A stretch of 5,106 bases of DNA. Source: Parvularculaceae bacterium UBA4496. GTDB lineage: Bacteria > Pseudomonadota > Alphaproteobacteria > Caulobacterales > Parvularculaceae. The DNA lies in NCBI GenBank assembly GCA_002388885.1, contig DGNI01000204.1:11654-16759 (forward strand). Direction: 5' to 3'. The position numbers were made by a program, and so were the translations under genes. Below are positions 1 through 5,106 of the stretch, in pieces; the first letter of the stretch is position 1; every line of letters starts with the position of its first letter. The notes below the pieces were generated by a model. The model ran no database searches, was not told where the DNA came from, and saw nothing but the letters and a program-made list of their open reading frames with translations.

Positions 1-824
1 ATGGCGCCGGCGCTGCACGCGACGACAAGTTTGTCGTCCGTCTGGATAACAACCCCCGGTTCGCCGCCGCCGTCGGCAACTTTTGAAAACAGCGCCTTTA
101 CGCGCGCGCCATCAACCTCAAACCACGCACCCGGAAAAGGTGAGAGGCCGCGTATTTGCCGGTCGACGGTTTCAGCGTCTTTGGTCCAGTCGATCCGTGC
201 TTCTGCGGACGAAATCTTGTTGGCGTAGGTGACGCCCTCTTCGGCTTGCGGCGTTTCCACTAGCGCGCTGCGTTCCAGGGCCGCCAGCGCGCGCGGCGCC
301 AGTTGCGCTGCTACGGTTGCGAGTTTGTCGTGGAGCGACCCGGCGGTGTCTTGCGCTCCAATTTCCACCGTTTCAGACAGCAATACGGGTCCGGTATCGA
401 GCCCCGCCTCCATGCGCATTACCTGAACGCCGGTCAACTCATCTCCGGCCATGATCGCCCGCTGGATCGGCGCCGCGCCGCGCCAGCGCGGCAACAGCGA
501 TGCATGCAGATTGAAACAGCCATGCCGTGGCGCGTCGAGCACCGCCTGCGGCAAGATCAGCCCGTAAGCGACAACGACCGCTACATCGAGGTCGAGCGCC
601 GCAAACGCCGCACGCGCTTCTTCGCTCTTAAAGTTTTTCGGCGTCCGCACCTCAAGCCCGTGGCTCTCTGAGAACTTATGCACAGGCGACGGCGTCAGCT
701 TGTGGCCGCGGCCGGAGGGCTGTGGCGCACGCGTATAAACCGCGGCGATGTCATGACCGGCGGCGACAAGCTCCGCCAGCACTTTTACGGAAAACTCCGG
801 CGTGCCCATGAAGGCGATGCGCAT
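1..824 (-). CDS. fmt: Methionyl-tRNA formyltransferase, C-terminus cut by window edge
   Basis: Fmt transfers a formyl group from 10-formyl-tetrahydrofolate to the amino group of initiator Met-tRNA in the cytoplasm. Read on the minus strand from ATG 824, the frame stays open to the window edge for about 274 codons. Family members are usually about 305-320 residues, so roughly 30-45 C-terminal residues lie outside. The start [16 protein letters not shown] is the classical Fmt N-terminus. The cofactor/active-site block [17 protein letters not shown] spans residues 104-120 and carries N105 and H107, while GLDTGPVL (141-148) carries D143. These correspond to the E. coli catalytic triad N108/H110/D146, shifted by three. 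[14 protein letters not shown] (35-48) is the usual loop. From about residue 205 the C-terminal tRNA-binding domain begins, recognisable by ARIDW and by the [11 protein letters not shown] segment. It follows def by 25 bp on the same strand, so co-transcription is likely. No key residue is missing in the visible part. Confidence 0.97.
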   Translation of the reverse strand, partial: MRIAFMGTPEFSVKVLAELVAAGHDIAAVYTRAPQPSGRGHKLTPSPVHKFSESHGLEVRTPKNFKSEEARAAFAALDLDVAVVVAYGLILPQAVLDAPRHGCFNLHASLLPRWRGAAPIQRAIMAGDELTGVQVMRMEAGLDTGPVLLSETVEIGAQDTAGSLHDKLATVAAQLAPRALAALERSALVETPQAEEGVTYANKISSAEARIDWTKDAETVDRQIRGLSPFPGAWFEVDGARVKALFSKVADGGGEPGVVIQTDDKLVVACSAGA

Positions 825-831
825 GGCGGTA

Positions 832-836
832 TCCTT
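832..836 (-). promoter_or_regulatory. Shine-Dalgarno site of fmt
   Basis: On the minus strand AAGGA lies 7 nt upstream of the fmt ATG at 824, inside the 25-bp def-fmt gap. It supports this start and suggests that fmt has its own ribosome loading rather than coupling through an overlap with def. Confidence 0.7.
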
Positions 837-849
837 GTGAGCGCGGATT

Positions 850-1368
850 TTAAGACGCCGCTGCGAGGCGCTGTTCTTTTTTAAGCTTCTTGAGGACACG
901 GTCGCGCTTGAGCCGCGAGAGATAGTCGATGAACAGAACCCCTTCGAGATGATCCATCTCATGCTGGATGCAGACCGCAAGCATGCCTTCGGCGTCAAGA
1001 ACCTGTTCAGTTCCGTCGTAGTCTAGGAATTTCACCCGGCAGCGCGCGGGCCGTTCGATCTCGTCGTAATAGTCCGGTACGGAAAGACAGCCTTCTTCAT
1101 AAAGCTGCTTGTCTTCGGATGGATCGAGAATTTCCGGATTGACGAAATAGCGCGGCTCCGGCTCCTCGTCTTTGCCGGCGAGATCCATCACGATCACCCG
1201 CTTCGGGACCCCGATCTGGATAGCAGCAAGACCAATGCCCGGCGCATCATACATGGTTTCCAGCATGTCATCCATGAGCGCGCGCAAGTCGTCATCCACC
1301 TTGTCCACGGGTTTTGACACCTCGCGCAGGCGCGGATCGGGCGCAGTAATGATCTCTCTGACGGCCAT
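850..1368 (-). CDS. def: Peptide deformylase
   Basis: Def is a metal-dependent hydrolase that removes the N-formyl group from the starting methionine of nascent proteins at the ribosome. From ATG 1368 it has 172 residues, normal for a bacterial type I deformylase. All three family motifs are intact, numbered from this start: GIGLAAIQ (44-51), EGCLS (92-96, with the metal-ligand Cys94) and QHEMDH (135-140, two metal-ligand His and the catalytic Glu137). The frame also contains a GTG three codons upstream (1375-1377). I prefer the ATG because AGGTGA (1379-1374 on the minus strand) sits 5 nt before it and overlaps the GTG, and because [15 protein letters not shown] matches the usual family N-terminus. 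The C-terminal end is Lys/Arg-rich ([15 protein letters not shown]), as in many deformylases, where this tail helix may contact the ribosome. It is first in a def-fmt pair and divergent from the 1529 gene. Confidence 0.97.
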   Translation of the reverse strand: MAVREIITAPDPRLREVSKPVDKVDDDLRALMDDMLETMYDAPGIGLAAIQIGVPKRVIVMDLAGKDEEPEPRYFVNPEILDPSEDKQLYEEGCLSVPDYYDEIERPARCRVKFLDYDGTEQVLDAEGMLAVCIQHEMDHLEGVLFIDYLSRLKRDRVLKKLKKEQRLAAAS

Positions 1369-1373
1369 GATGT

Positions 1374-1379
1374 TCACCT
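1374..1379 (-). promoter_or_regulatory. Shine-Dalgarno site of def, decides the start
   Basis: AGGTGA on the minus strand ends 5 nt before ATG 1368. The alternative GTG start (1375-1377) lies within this site and could not be served by it, so the ATG is the better start. Confidence 0.7.
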
Positions 1380-1420
1380 ATGGCCGCACTCTCACGCCGT
1401 CAAGACGCAAGGAGAGGCCG

Positions 1421-1436
1421 CCTTGCAGCTACAAGG
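1421..1436. repeat. 16-bp near-perfect dyad between def and the 1529 gene
   Basis: CCTTGCAGCTACAAGG reads as CCTTGTAGCTGCAAGG on the other strand: 14 of 16 positions are symmetric, with a single mismatched pair around a central AGCT. It lies about 50 bp upstream of the def start and 93 bp upstream of the 1529 gene, a position where a dimeric regulator could act on either promoter. No known operator was recognised. Confidence 0.4.
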
Positions 1437-1466
1437 TGAAACGTGGTTAACGCTAAACCCTCGCTT

Positions 1467-1487
1467 TTTATGGGATTTTCCCTTAAA
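1467..1487. repeat. Imperfect inverted repeat upstream of the 1529 gene
   Basis: The arms TTTATGGGA and TCCCTTAAA match at 8 of 9 positions around a TTT centre. It lies in the AT-richest part of the 160-bp intergenic region, 41 bp before the ATG at 1529. It could be an operator or part of a promoter. It does not look like a terminator: the arms are weak, there is no GC-rich stem, and no gene ends here. Confidence 0.3.
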
Positions 1488-1516
1488 CTTCGGCATCCGC
1501 TGTCGAGTAATGAGTT

Positions 1517-1521
1517 GGGGA
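1517..1521 (+). promoter_or_regulatory. Weak Shine-Dalgarno site of the RmuC-like gene
   Basis: GGGGA lies 7 nt before the ATG at 1529. The spacing is good but the match to the anti-Shine-Dalgarno sequence is modest. Confidence 0.45.
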
Positions 1522-1528
1522 CCAGACG

Positions 1529-3322
1529 ATGCAGACGCAGCCTTCCTTTCTTCAGGAAGAGGCTGAAGGCGCGACAACCGGCGTTGCAGCCGTCAACACG
1601 CCCGAACCGCTGATTCAGGGACAGGGGCCGATCCTCTGGGCCGGCGTCGGCGCTTTCCTCATTATTTTTATCACCGTCCTTATGCTGATCATTCGCGGCC
1701 GGGTCGTGCGCCCGAGCCGGCGAAAAGCGAAAATGAAGCCGCCAAACTATTTCGAACCGGCTGGCGATGATGCCGACATCACTTTCGATGACGAAGCGCA
1801 TCATGCAACTGAAAGCGCCGCTTACCACGAAGACCCTGCGCAAGAGGACGAGCCCGAAGAGGCGGAAATTTCCATCGGCCACGACGAAGAGTATGACGAT
1901 CAATATGACGAACGCCATCGCGGCGATCTGAACGAAGAACCGGAAGAGGCGCGCGAAGAAACGCCGAAAAAGAAAAAGTCGGCCTTCGCCGGCCTCTTCT
2001 CCAAAAAGCCTGATGAGAAAACACTCCATGAAGAGGCGTTCGATAATGAGGAAATAGATGAGGATTTCCGGGAAGAGGCGCCCGTCGATACGTTCTTCGC
2101 CGATCCCGAGCCTGAACCGGCCCCCGCACCGCCGCCGCACGAGCAGGACCTTCCGCCAGAGCTCGACTACGCGCCCGCAGCTGCGCCGGCGGCCGATGCA
2201 ACCCGGCTCGCCCATGCGGAAGATGTCGCACAACGCGCGCTTCAGCGCGCCGAGGATGCAGAGAAACTCGCCCGCGACCTTGCTCGCGCCAACACCAATG
2301 CCGAGCGCACTGTCGCGCTGGGGCTGAAGGAAAACGAAGCGGCGTTAAACGCCATGAGTGAAAGGTTGACGGCCCTGGCCAAGGAATTTCAGACCCGCCT
2401 TGAAACCGTCCCCATGCAGGCGGCGAATGCAAACATCCACGACGCACATGATGGGCTGTCGGAGGCGCATTTTGCGGAGTTCGCCGATTTGCTTGGCGAA
2501 CAGTTCGAAACGCTGCGCAACGCCGTCAATGCGTCTATCGACCGGCTTTCGCAACGGATCGATCACCTGCCCGCCGCCGCGCCGCACGCCGTCGCGCCCA
2601 CGGCCGCGCGGGTTCAGCTCTCCGACATCTTGAGCGACGCCTTGCCGGCGCAGCGCTATGAATTCGGGCGCAAGCTGACCTCAGGACGCACTGCCGACGC
2701 CTGCATCGACATGCCCGGAAGCCTCGCGCCAATCGCCGTCGATGCGCGCTTCCCGGTGGAGGCGTTCGATGCGTGGCAGCGCGCCCGCAATGATCAGGAC
2801 GCGGAAACCGAACTGCGCCGGATCATTTTGCGGCATATCGCTGACGCCGGTGAAAAACTTATCGTCAGGGGCGAGACGGCCGACTGCGCCATGATGTTTG
2901 TGCCGTCGGAACATATTCTTTCGCAACTGCACACGCATTTCCCCGACCTGGTGCAGGAAAGCTATCGCGCCAAGGTCTGGATGGTGGCGCCGACATCGCT
3001 GATGGCGACGCTGCACACGATCAGCGCAGTGATCTCCGGCGCAGGCATGCAGCATCAACCAAGCGACGCCGCATCGAGCGAGATCGCGAGAGAGTTAAAA
3101 GCCTTGCGCGAGCGGATCGCGTCTCTTGAAGCGGCGCAAGGCCGTGGGCTTACGGAACAGGGACACGCAAAGTCATATGACTGGCAGTCACTGCCTGAAG
3201 AACAGGCTGAATCACGCGCCGACATAGTCGAGGAGCATCCGCATGCTCCGGCGGAGCCCGCATCGCGACCACTTTCCGGCGCGGCGTCAGAAAACGATAA
3301 ATCGCCGTTCCCGCTGCGCTAA
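1529..3322 (+). CDS. Membrane-anchored divergent RmuC-family protein
   Basis: This 597-residue protein is not a standard RmuC, but its C-terminal part reads as one. A short N-terminal tail precedes one membrane helix (about 35-55). The basic stretch after it (RGRVVRPSRRKAKMK, 56-70) predicts a cytoplasmic C-terminal body. Residues 76-215 are a long, very acidic, low-complexity linker, interrupted by a basic patch with hydrophobic residues (KKKKSAFAGLFSKK, 147-160) and ending in Pro/Ala-rich sequence. A probable coiled coil covers 224-345. The RmuC-like domain spans about 361-507, with LPAQRYEF (372-379), VDARFPVEAF (404-413), MMFVPSEHI (455-463) and VWMVAPTSLMATL (483-495), which resemble the alphaproteobacterial RmuC style (D-A-K-F-P-L-E, M-F-V-P-S-E, S-P-T-x-L-M-A-T-L). 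The lysine of the D-x-K motif is Arg407 here. A short coiled coil (515-537) and a polar tail follow. RmuC proteins belong to the PD-(D/E)xK nuclease superfamily and affect DNA rearrangement; a non-catalytic role is inferred. The gene is convergent with rmuC. Confidence 0.8.
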   Translation: MQTQPSFLQEEAEGATTGVAAVNTPEPLIQGQGPILWAGVGAFLIIFITVLMLIIRGRVVRPSRRKAKMKPPNYFEPAGDDADITFDDEAHHATESAAYHEDPAQEDEPEEAEISIGHDEEYDDQYDERHRGDLNEEPEEAREETPKKKKSAFAGLFSKKPDEKTLHEEAFDNEEIDEDFREEAPVDTFFADPEPEPAPAPPPHEQDLPPELDYAPAAAPAADATRLAHAEDVAQRALQRAEDAEKLARDLARANTNAERTVALGLKENEAALNAMSERLTALAKEFQTRLETVPMQAANANIHDAHDGLSEAHFAEFADLLGEQFETLRNAVNASIDRLSQRIDHLPAAAPHAVAPTAARVQLSDILSDALPAQRYEFGRKLTSGRTADACIDMPGSLAPIAVDARFPVEAFDAWQRARNDQDAETELRRIILRHIADAGEKLIVRGETADCAMMFVPSEHILSQLHTHFPDLVQESYRAKVWMVAPTSLMATLHTISAVISGAGMQHQPSDAASSEIARELKALRERIASLEAAQGRGLTEQGHAKSYDWQSLPEEQAESRADIVEEHPHAPAEPASRPLSGAASENDKSPFPLR

Positions 3323-3323
3323 A

Positions 3324-4751
3324 TCAGGCGGCGTCATCGTGCGATTTCGGCGGCTCCAACAGGTCGCGCTCTCGAATCTCCCGCGGCGTTCCGTCCACAT
3401 CGGAAAGCGCTTCAATATCATCATCGACGCCCGGCAATTCGTAATCAGCGAACTTGCGCGCACGCGACAAGACGCGCCCCTCAAAGCTGCCGATGCTGGC
3501 GTTGTAGTTTTTGAGCGCCCCTTCGAGCGAGCCGCCGAGTTTGCGCAAATGCCCGCTCATGGTTTTGAGACTGTCGTATAAATCCTTCGCCATGGCGGCG
3601 ATGGCCTGTGCGTTTTCGGTCATCTTTTCCTGACGCCAGTTGAGCGCGGCCGATTTCAGCATGGCGATCAGGATCGTCGGCGAGGCGATGAGAATCTTGC
3701 GGTCGAAGGCGTCCTGATAAAGCTGCGGGCGCGCTTCCAATGCCGCCGAGAAATAATTCTCGCCCGGCACGAACATCACAACATAATCGAGCGAGTCCTT
3801 CAGCGACGCCGCATATTCTTTCGCGGACAGGCTTTTGACATGCTTCCACAAATCGTCTGCATGTTTGGCCAAATGCCCGGCGCGCGCTTCGTCGGTTTCG
3901 GCTTCAATGGCGTCGAGATAGGCGCCGAGTGAAACCTTTGAGTCCACGGCGACCACACGCCCGCCGGGCAGGCGTACGACCATATCGGGCTGCTTGCGCC
4001 GCTCGCCATCGTCGTGGCTCGCCTGTTCGATAAAGTCGACATAGGCCGCCATGCCGGCGATCTCGACCACATTTCGAAGCTGCTCCTCGCCCCAGCGGCC
4101 GCGAGTTTTCGGCCCGGCGCGCAGCGCTGTCGCAAGCTTTTGCGCTTCGGCGCGCACGTCATGAGTGGATTTCGTCAATTCACCGATTTGGTTGGCGAGG
4201 GCGCCGCGAGATTTAAACTGTTCGTCGCGCATCTCAGCGAGACCTTTTTCATATCGCTGCAAAGTTTCACTAACCGGTTTGAGCAAATCATCGAGCGCCT
4301 TGCGGCGTTTCTCGCCTTCGCTTTCAGCGTTTTCGCTATAGCGTTTGAAGGTTTCACTGGCGCGTTTCATGAACGATTCATTGGCGCCTTCGAGCATCTC
4401 CGCCGTCATCGCCTTGAAATCGTTTTCCATCCGGGTTTTGAGCTCGCCTAGCGCCTTTTCGCGTTCGGCAAGGGTTGCGCGTTCCGACGCAAGGTCTTTT
4501 TCAAGCTGGGTATGCGCCGCCTGCATGCCGGAAAGCTGCGCTTTCAAAAGCTCAGCATCATCGGCGCGCGCTTTCGCGGCGCTGTGGGCGATGCGCGCTT
4601 CCTCAAGTTCGTAGCGCAGCGCGCTTGCACGCCTTGCCGTCTTTCGCGCCTGGATGACAAAAAACACCGCCGCCAGCACGAAGAAAACCAAGAGCCAGAA
4701 AGCCGGGGCGTCAGGCGGCAGGCCCGCATCGGAAAGCGTTTGATAAATCAT
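3324..4751 (-). CDS. rmuC: DNA recombination protein RmuC
   Basis: RmuC is a predicted nuclease-fold protein; E. coli rmuC mutants show altered inversion between short inverted repeats. This 475-residue product has the standard layout. An N-terminal membrane helix (about 17-34) is followed by a basic segment (RKTARR), then a long coiled-coil region (about 40-205) and the RmuC domain (about 210-400). The domain shows GRWGEEQL (218-225), PDMVVRLPGG (255-264), VVAVDSK (266-272, with D270 and K272 as the D-x-K motif), YVVMFVPGE (323-331) and ASPTILIAML (356-365). All expected nuclease-superfamily positions appear present. The C-terminal tail (about 440-475) is acidic. The ATG at 4751 is chosen because it places the membrane helix correctly; its Shine-Dalgarno is weak (AGG, 8 nt upstream). 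The gene ends one base from the stop of the convergent RmuC-like gene and diverges from the GT87-like gene at 4858. In my recollection, rmuC near def/fmt is common in alphaproteobacteria. Confidence 0.93.
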   Translation of the reverse strand: MIYQTLSDAGLPPDAPAFWLLVFFVLAAVFFVIQARKTARRASALRYELEEARIAHSAAKARADDAELLKAQLSGMQAAHTQLEKDLASERATLAEREKALGELKTRMENDFKAMTAEMLEGANESFMKRASETFKRYSENAESEGEKRRKALDDLLKPVSETLQRYEKGLAEMRDEQFKSRGALANQIGELTKSTHDVRAEAQKLATALRAGPKTRGRWGEEQLRNVVEIAGMAAYVDFIEQASHDDGERRKQPDMVVRLPGGRVVAVDSKVSLGAYLDAIEAETDEARAGHLAKHADDLWKHVKSLSAKEYAASLKDSLDYVVMFVPGENYFSAALEARPQLYQDAFDRKILIASPTILIAMLKSAALNWRQEKMTENAQAIAAMAKDLYDSLKTMSGHLRKLGGSLEGALKNYNASIGSFEGRVLSRARKFADYELPGVDDDIEALSDVDGTPREIRERDLLEPPKSHDDAA

Positions 4752-4857
4752 GGGCCGAACCTAGCCGATTCGGGTACGCCAAGGCTTTAAGTGATTCTCC
4801 CCAAGCTTCACTGAACGCTAAGCCTTTGTTTAATGGTTAACGCTACGTTTCCCGCCC
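4752..4857. promoter_or_regulatory. Divergent intergenic region of rmuC and the GT87-like gene
   Basis: These 106 bp separate two divergent starts and must hold both promoters. They contain two GATTC sites of the GANTC type (4767-4771, 4793-4797). They also contain TTAACCAT on the minus strand (4840-4833), overlapping a GTTAAC palindrome (4836-4841), and a distant inverted pair AAGGCTT (4781-4787) / AAGCCTT (4820-4826). GANTC is the CcrM methylation site in alphaproteobacteria, and TTAACCAT resembles a CtrA half-site; a role here is inference. A possible rightward promoter is TTCACT (4807-4812), 17 nt, TTAATG (4830-4835), but the match is poor. Confidence 0.45.
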
Positions 4858-5106
4858 ATGAGCGCATCAACTCTCAAAGCGGCGGCAAGGTTTGGCGATA
4901 TCCGCATCCCAGCGAGGATTGCTATAAGCGGGGCGCTGGCGATCGCCATGGCGTCCTTCGCCGTGTTCTTCATGCAGATCGCGCTTTCGGAAGATTACAT
5001 TACGCCGGCAAAGGCGCCCATGGGCGGCGACTACGCCGCTTTCTGGACCGCGGCGAAGGCCGTGGCCGCAGGCGAGGCTGCGCAGATTTACGACCCAGCG
5101 CATTTC
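4858..5106 (+). CDS. GT87-like (DUF2029) membrane glycosyltransferase, N-terminal fragment
   Basis: Only the first 83 residues are in the window and the frame is open at the right edge. A short basic N-terminus is followed by one membrane helix (about 21-43) and then by a loop with MGGDYAAFWTAAKAV (55-69) and IYDPAHF (77-83). This G-x-D-[FY]-x-x-[FY]-W-x-A-(A/G)-x-x-x-x-x-G-x-(A)-x-x-x-Y-D pattern after the first membrane helix is typical of the GT87/DUF2029 polyprenyl-phosphate-dependent mannosyltransferase-like family. Those are GT-C enzymes with many membrane helices, and their first outside loop carries an acidic residue, here Asp58. The sugar and acceptor cannot be told from this fragment. 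An in-frame TAA at 4831-4833 with no earlier start codon fixes ATG 4858 as the first possible start, yet no Shine-Dalgarno is visible before it. The gene is divergent from rmuC with 106 bp between them. Confidence 0.75.
   Translation, partial: MSASTLKAAARFGDIRIPARIAISGALAIAMASFAVFFMQIALSEDYITPAKAPMGGDYAAFWTAAKAVAAGEAAQIYDPAHF

Larger units (their letters stand above)
1369..1528. promoter_or_regulatory. Divergent intergenic region of def and the RmuC-like gene
   Basis: These 160 bp must hold the promoters for def-fmt (leftward) and for the 1529 gene (rightward), because the two genes face away from each other. The stretch is visibly richer in A and T from 1445 to 1490 than the flanking genes. 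It contains the two dyads described separately and a GTTAAC word (1446-1451). I could not assign convincing -35/-10 boxes on either strand. Confidence 0.5.

Noticed and set aside
303..671. 122-codon plus-strand open frame opposite fmt
   Set aside because: Arg-rich shadow; fmt on the opposite strand has intact catalytic motifs throughout this span.
1375..1377. GTG as an upstream start for def
   Set aside because: It lies inside the AGGTGA Shine-Dalgarno site that best serves ATG 1368, and it adds only three residues not typical of the family.
1400..2233. 277-codon open frame on the minus strand opposite the RmuC-like gene
   Set aside because: It is the complement of acidic, GC-biased codons, its translation is Phe/Arg/Leu-rich low complexity (RRFFARLFRFF), and it has no recognisable motif. 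The plus-strand frame has a coherent membrane helix, coiled coil and RmuC motifs.
1779..2447. 222-codon open frame on the minus strand
   Set aside because: Arg/Pro/His-rich shadow of the same gene in another frame; no start site support or domain.
4014..4451. 145-codon plus-strand open frame opposite rmuC
   Set aside because: Phe/Ala-rich shadow of the RmuC coiled-coil region; the RmuC reading is unambiguous.
4757..4771. GAAC-N7-ATTC upstream of rmuC as an alphaproteobacterial LexA box (GTTC-N7-GTTC)
   Set aside because: The second half does not match, so there is no support for SOS control of rmuC.
4781..4826. Inverted pair AAGGCTT / AAGCCTT in the rmuC upstream region as a terminator or operator
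   Set aside because: The 7-bp arms are 32 bp apart, with no T run and no gene ending here; a pair like this is not rare by chance in 100 bp.

Overview
The window looks like chromosomal DNA from a GC-rich alphaproteobacterium. The evidence is the protein sequences (an alphaproteobacterial-style peptide deformylase and methionyl-tRNA formyltransferase, and an RmuC with an N-terminal membrane anchor), the low number of GANTC sites, and short AT-richer intergenic stretches carrying GTTAAC-type words. A marine Caulobacterales/Hyphomonadales/Parvularculales-like host is a guess from style only. No RNA gene, mobile element, prophage or CRISPR array was seen, and gene density is very high.

Layout. 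Minus strand, right to left: def (850-1368) followed 25 bp later by fmt (824 down to the left edge, C-terminus cut off). These form the usual formyl-methionine module: Fmt formylates the initiator Met-tRNA and Def later removes the formyl group from nascent proteins. A 160-bp divergent intergenic region (1369-1528) with two dyad symmetries separates def from a plus-strand gene of 597 codons (1529-3322). That gene encodes a membrane-anchored protein with a long acidic linker, a coiled coil and a C-terminal domain that I read as a divergent RmuC domain. It runs tail-to-tail into rmuC (4751-3324, minus strand), and the two stop codons are separated by one base. A 106-bp intergenic region (4752-4857), which has two GANTC sites and GTTAAC/TTAACCAT words, divides rmuC from the start of a plus-strand GT87-like membrane glycosyltransferase (4858 to the right edge, N-terminus only).

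Most notable point: two RmuC-fold proteins of different branches sit tail-to-tail. Both have the layout N-terminal membrane helix, coiled coil, RmuC domain. The neighbour of true rmuC carries Arg (D-A-R) where the nuclease-superfamily (D/E)-x-K lysine is expected, and it also lacks the W-G-E segment. It may therefore be a non-catalytic partner, a scaffold or a regulator. This is inference from reading the sequences and has not been tested.
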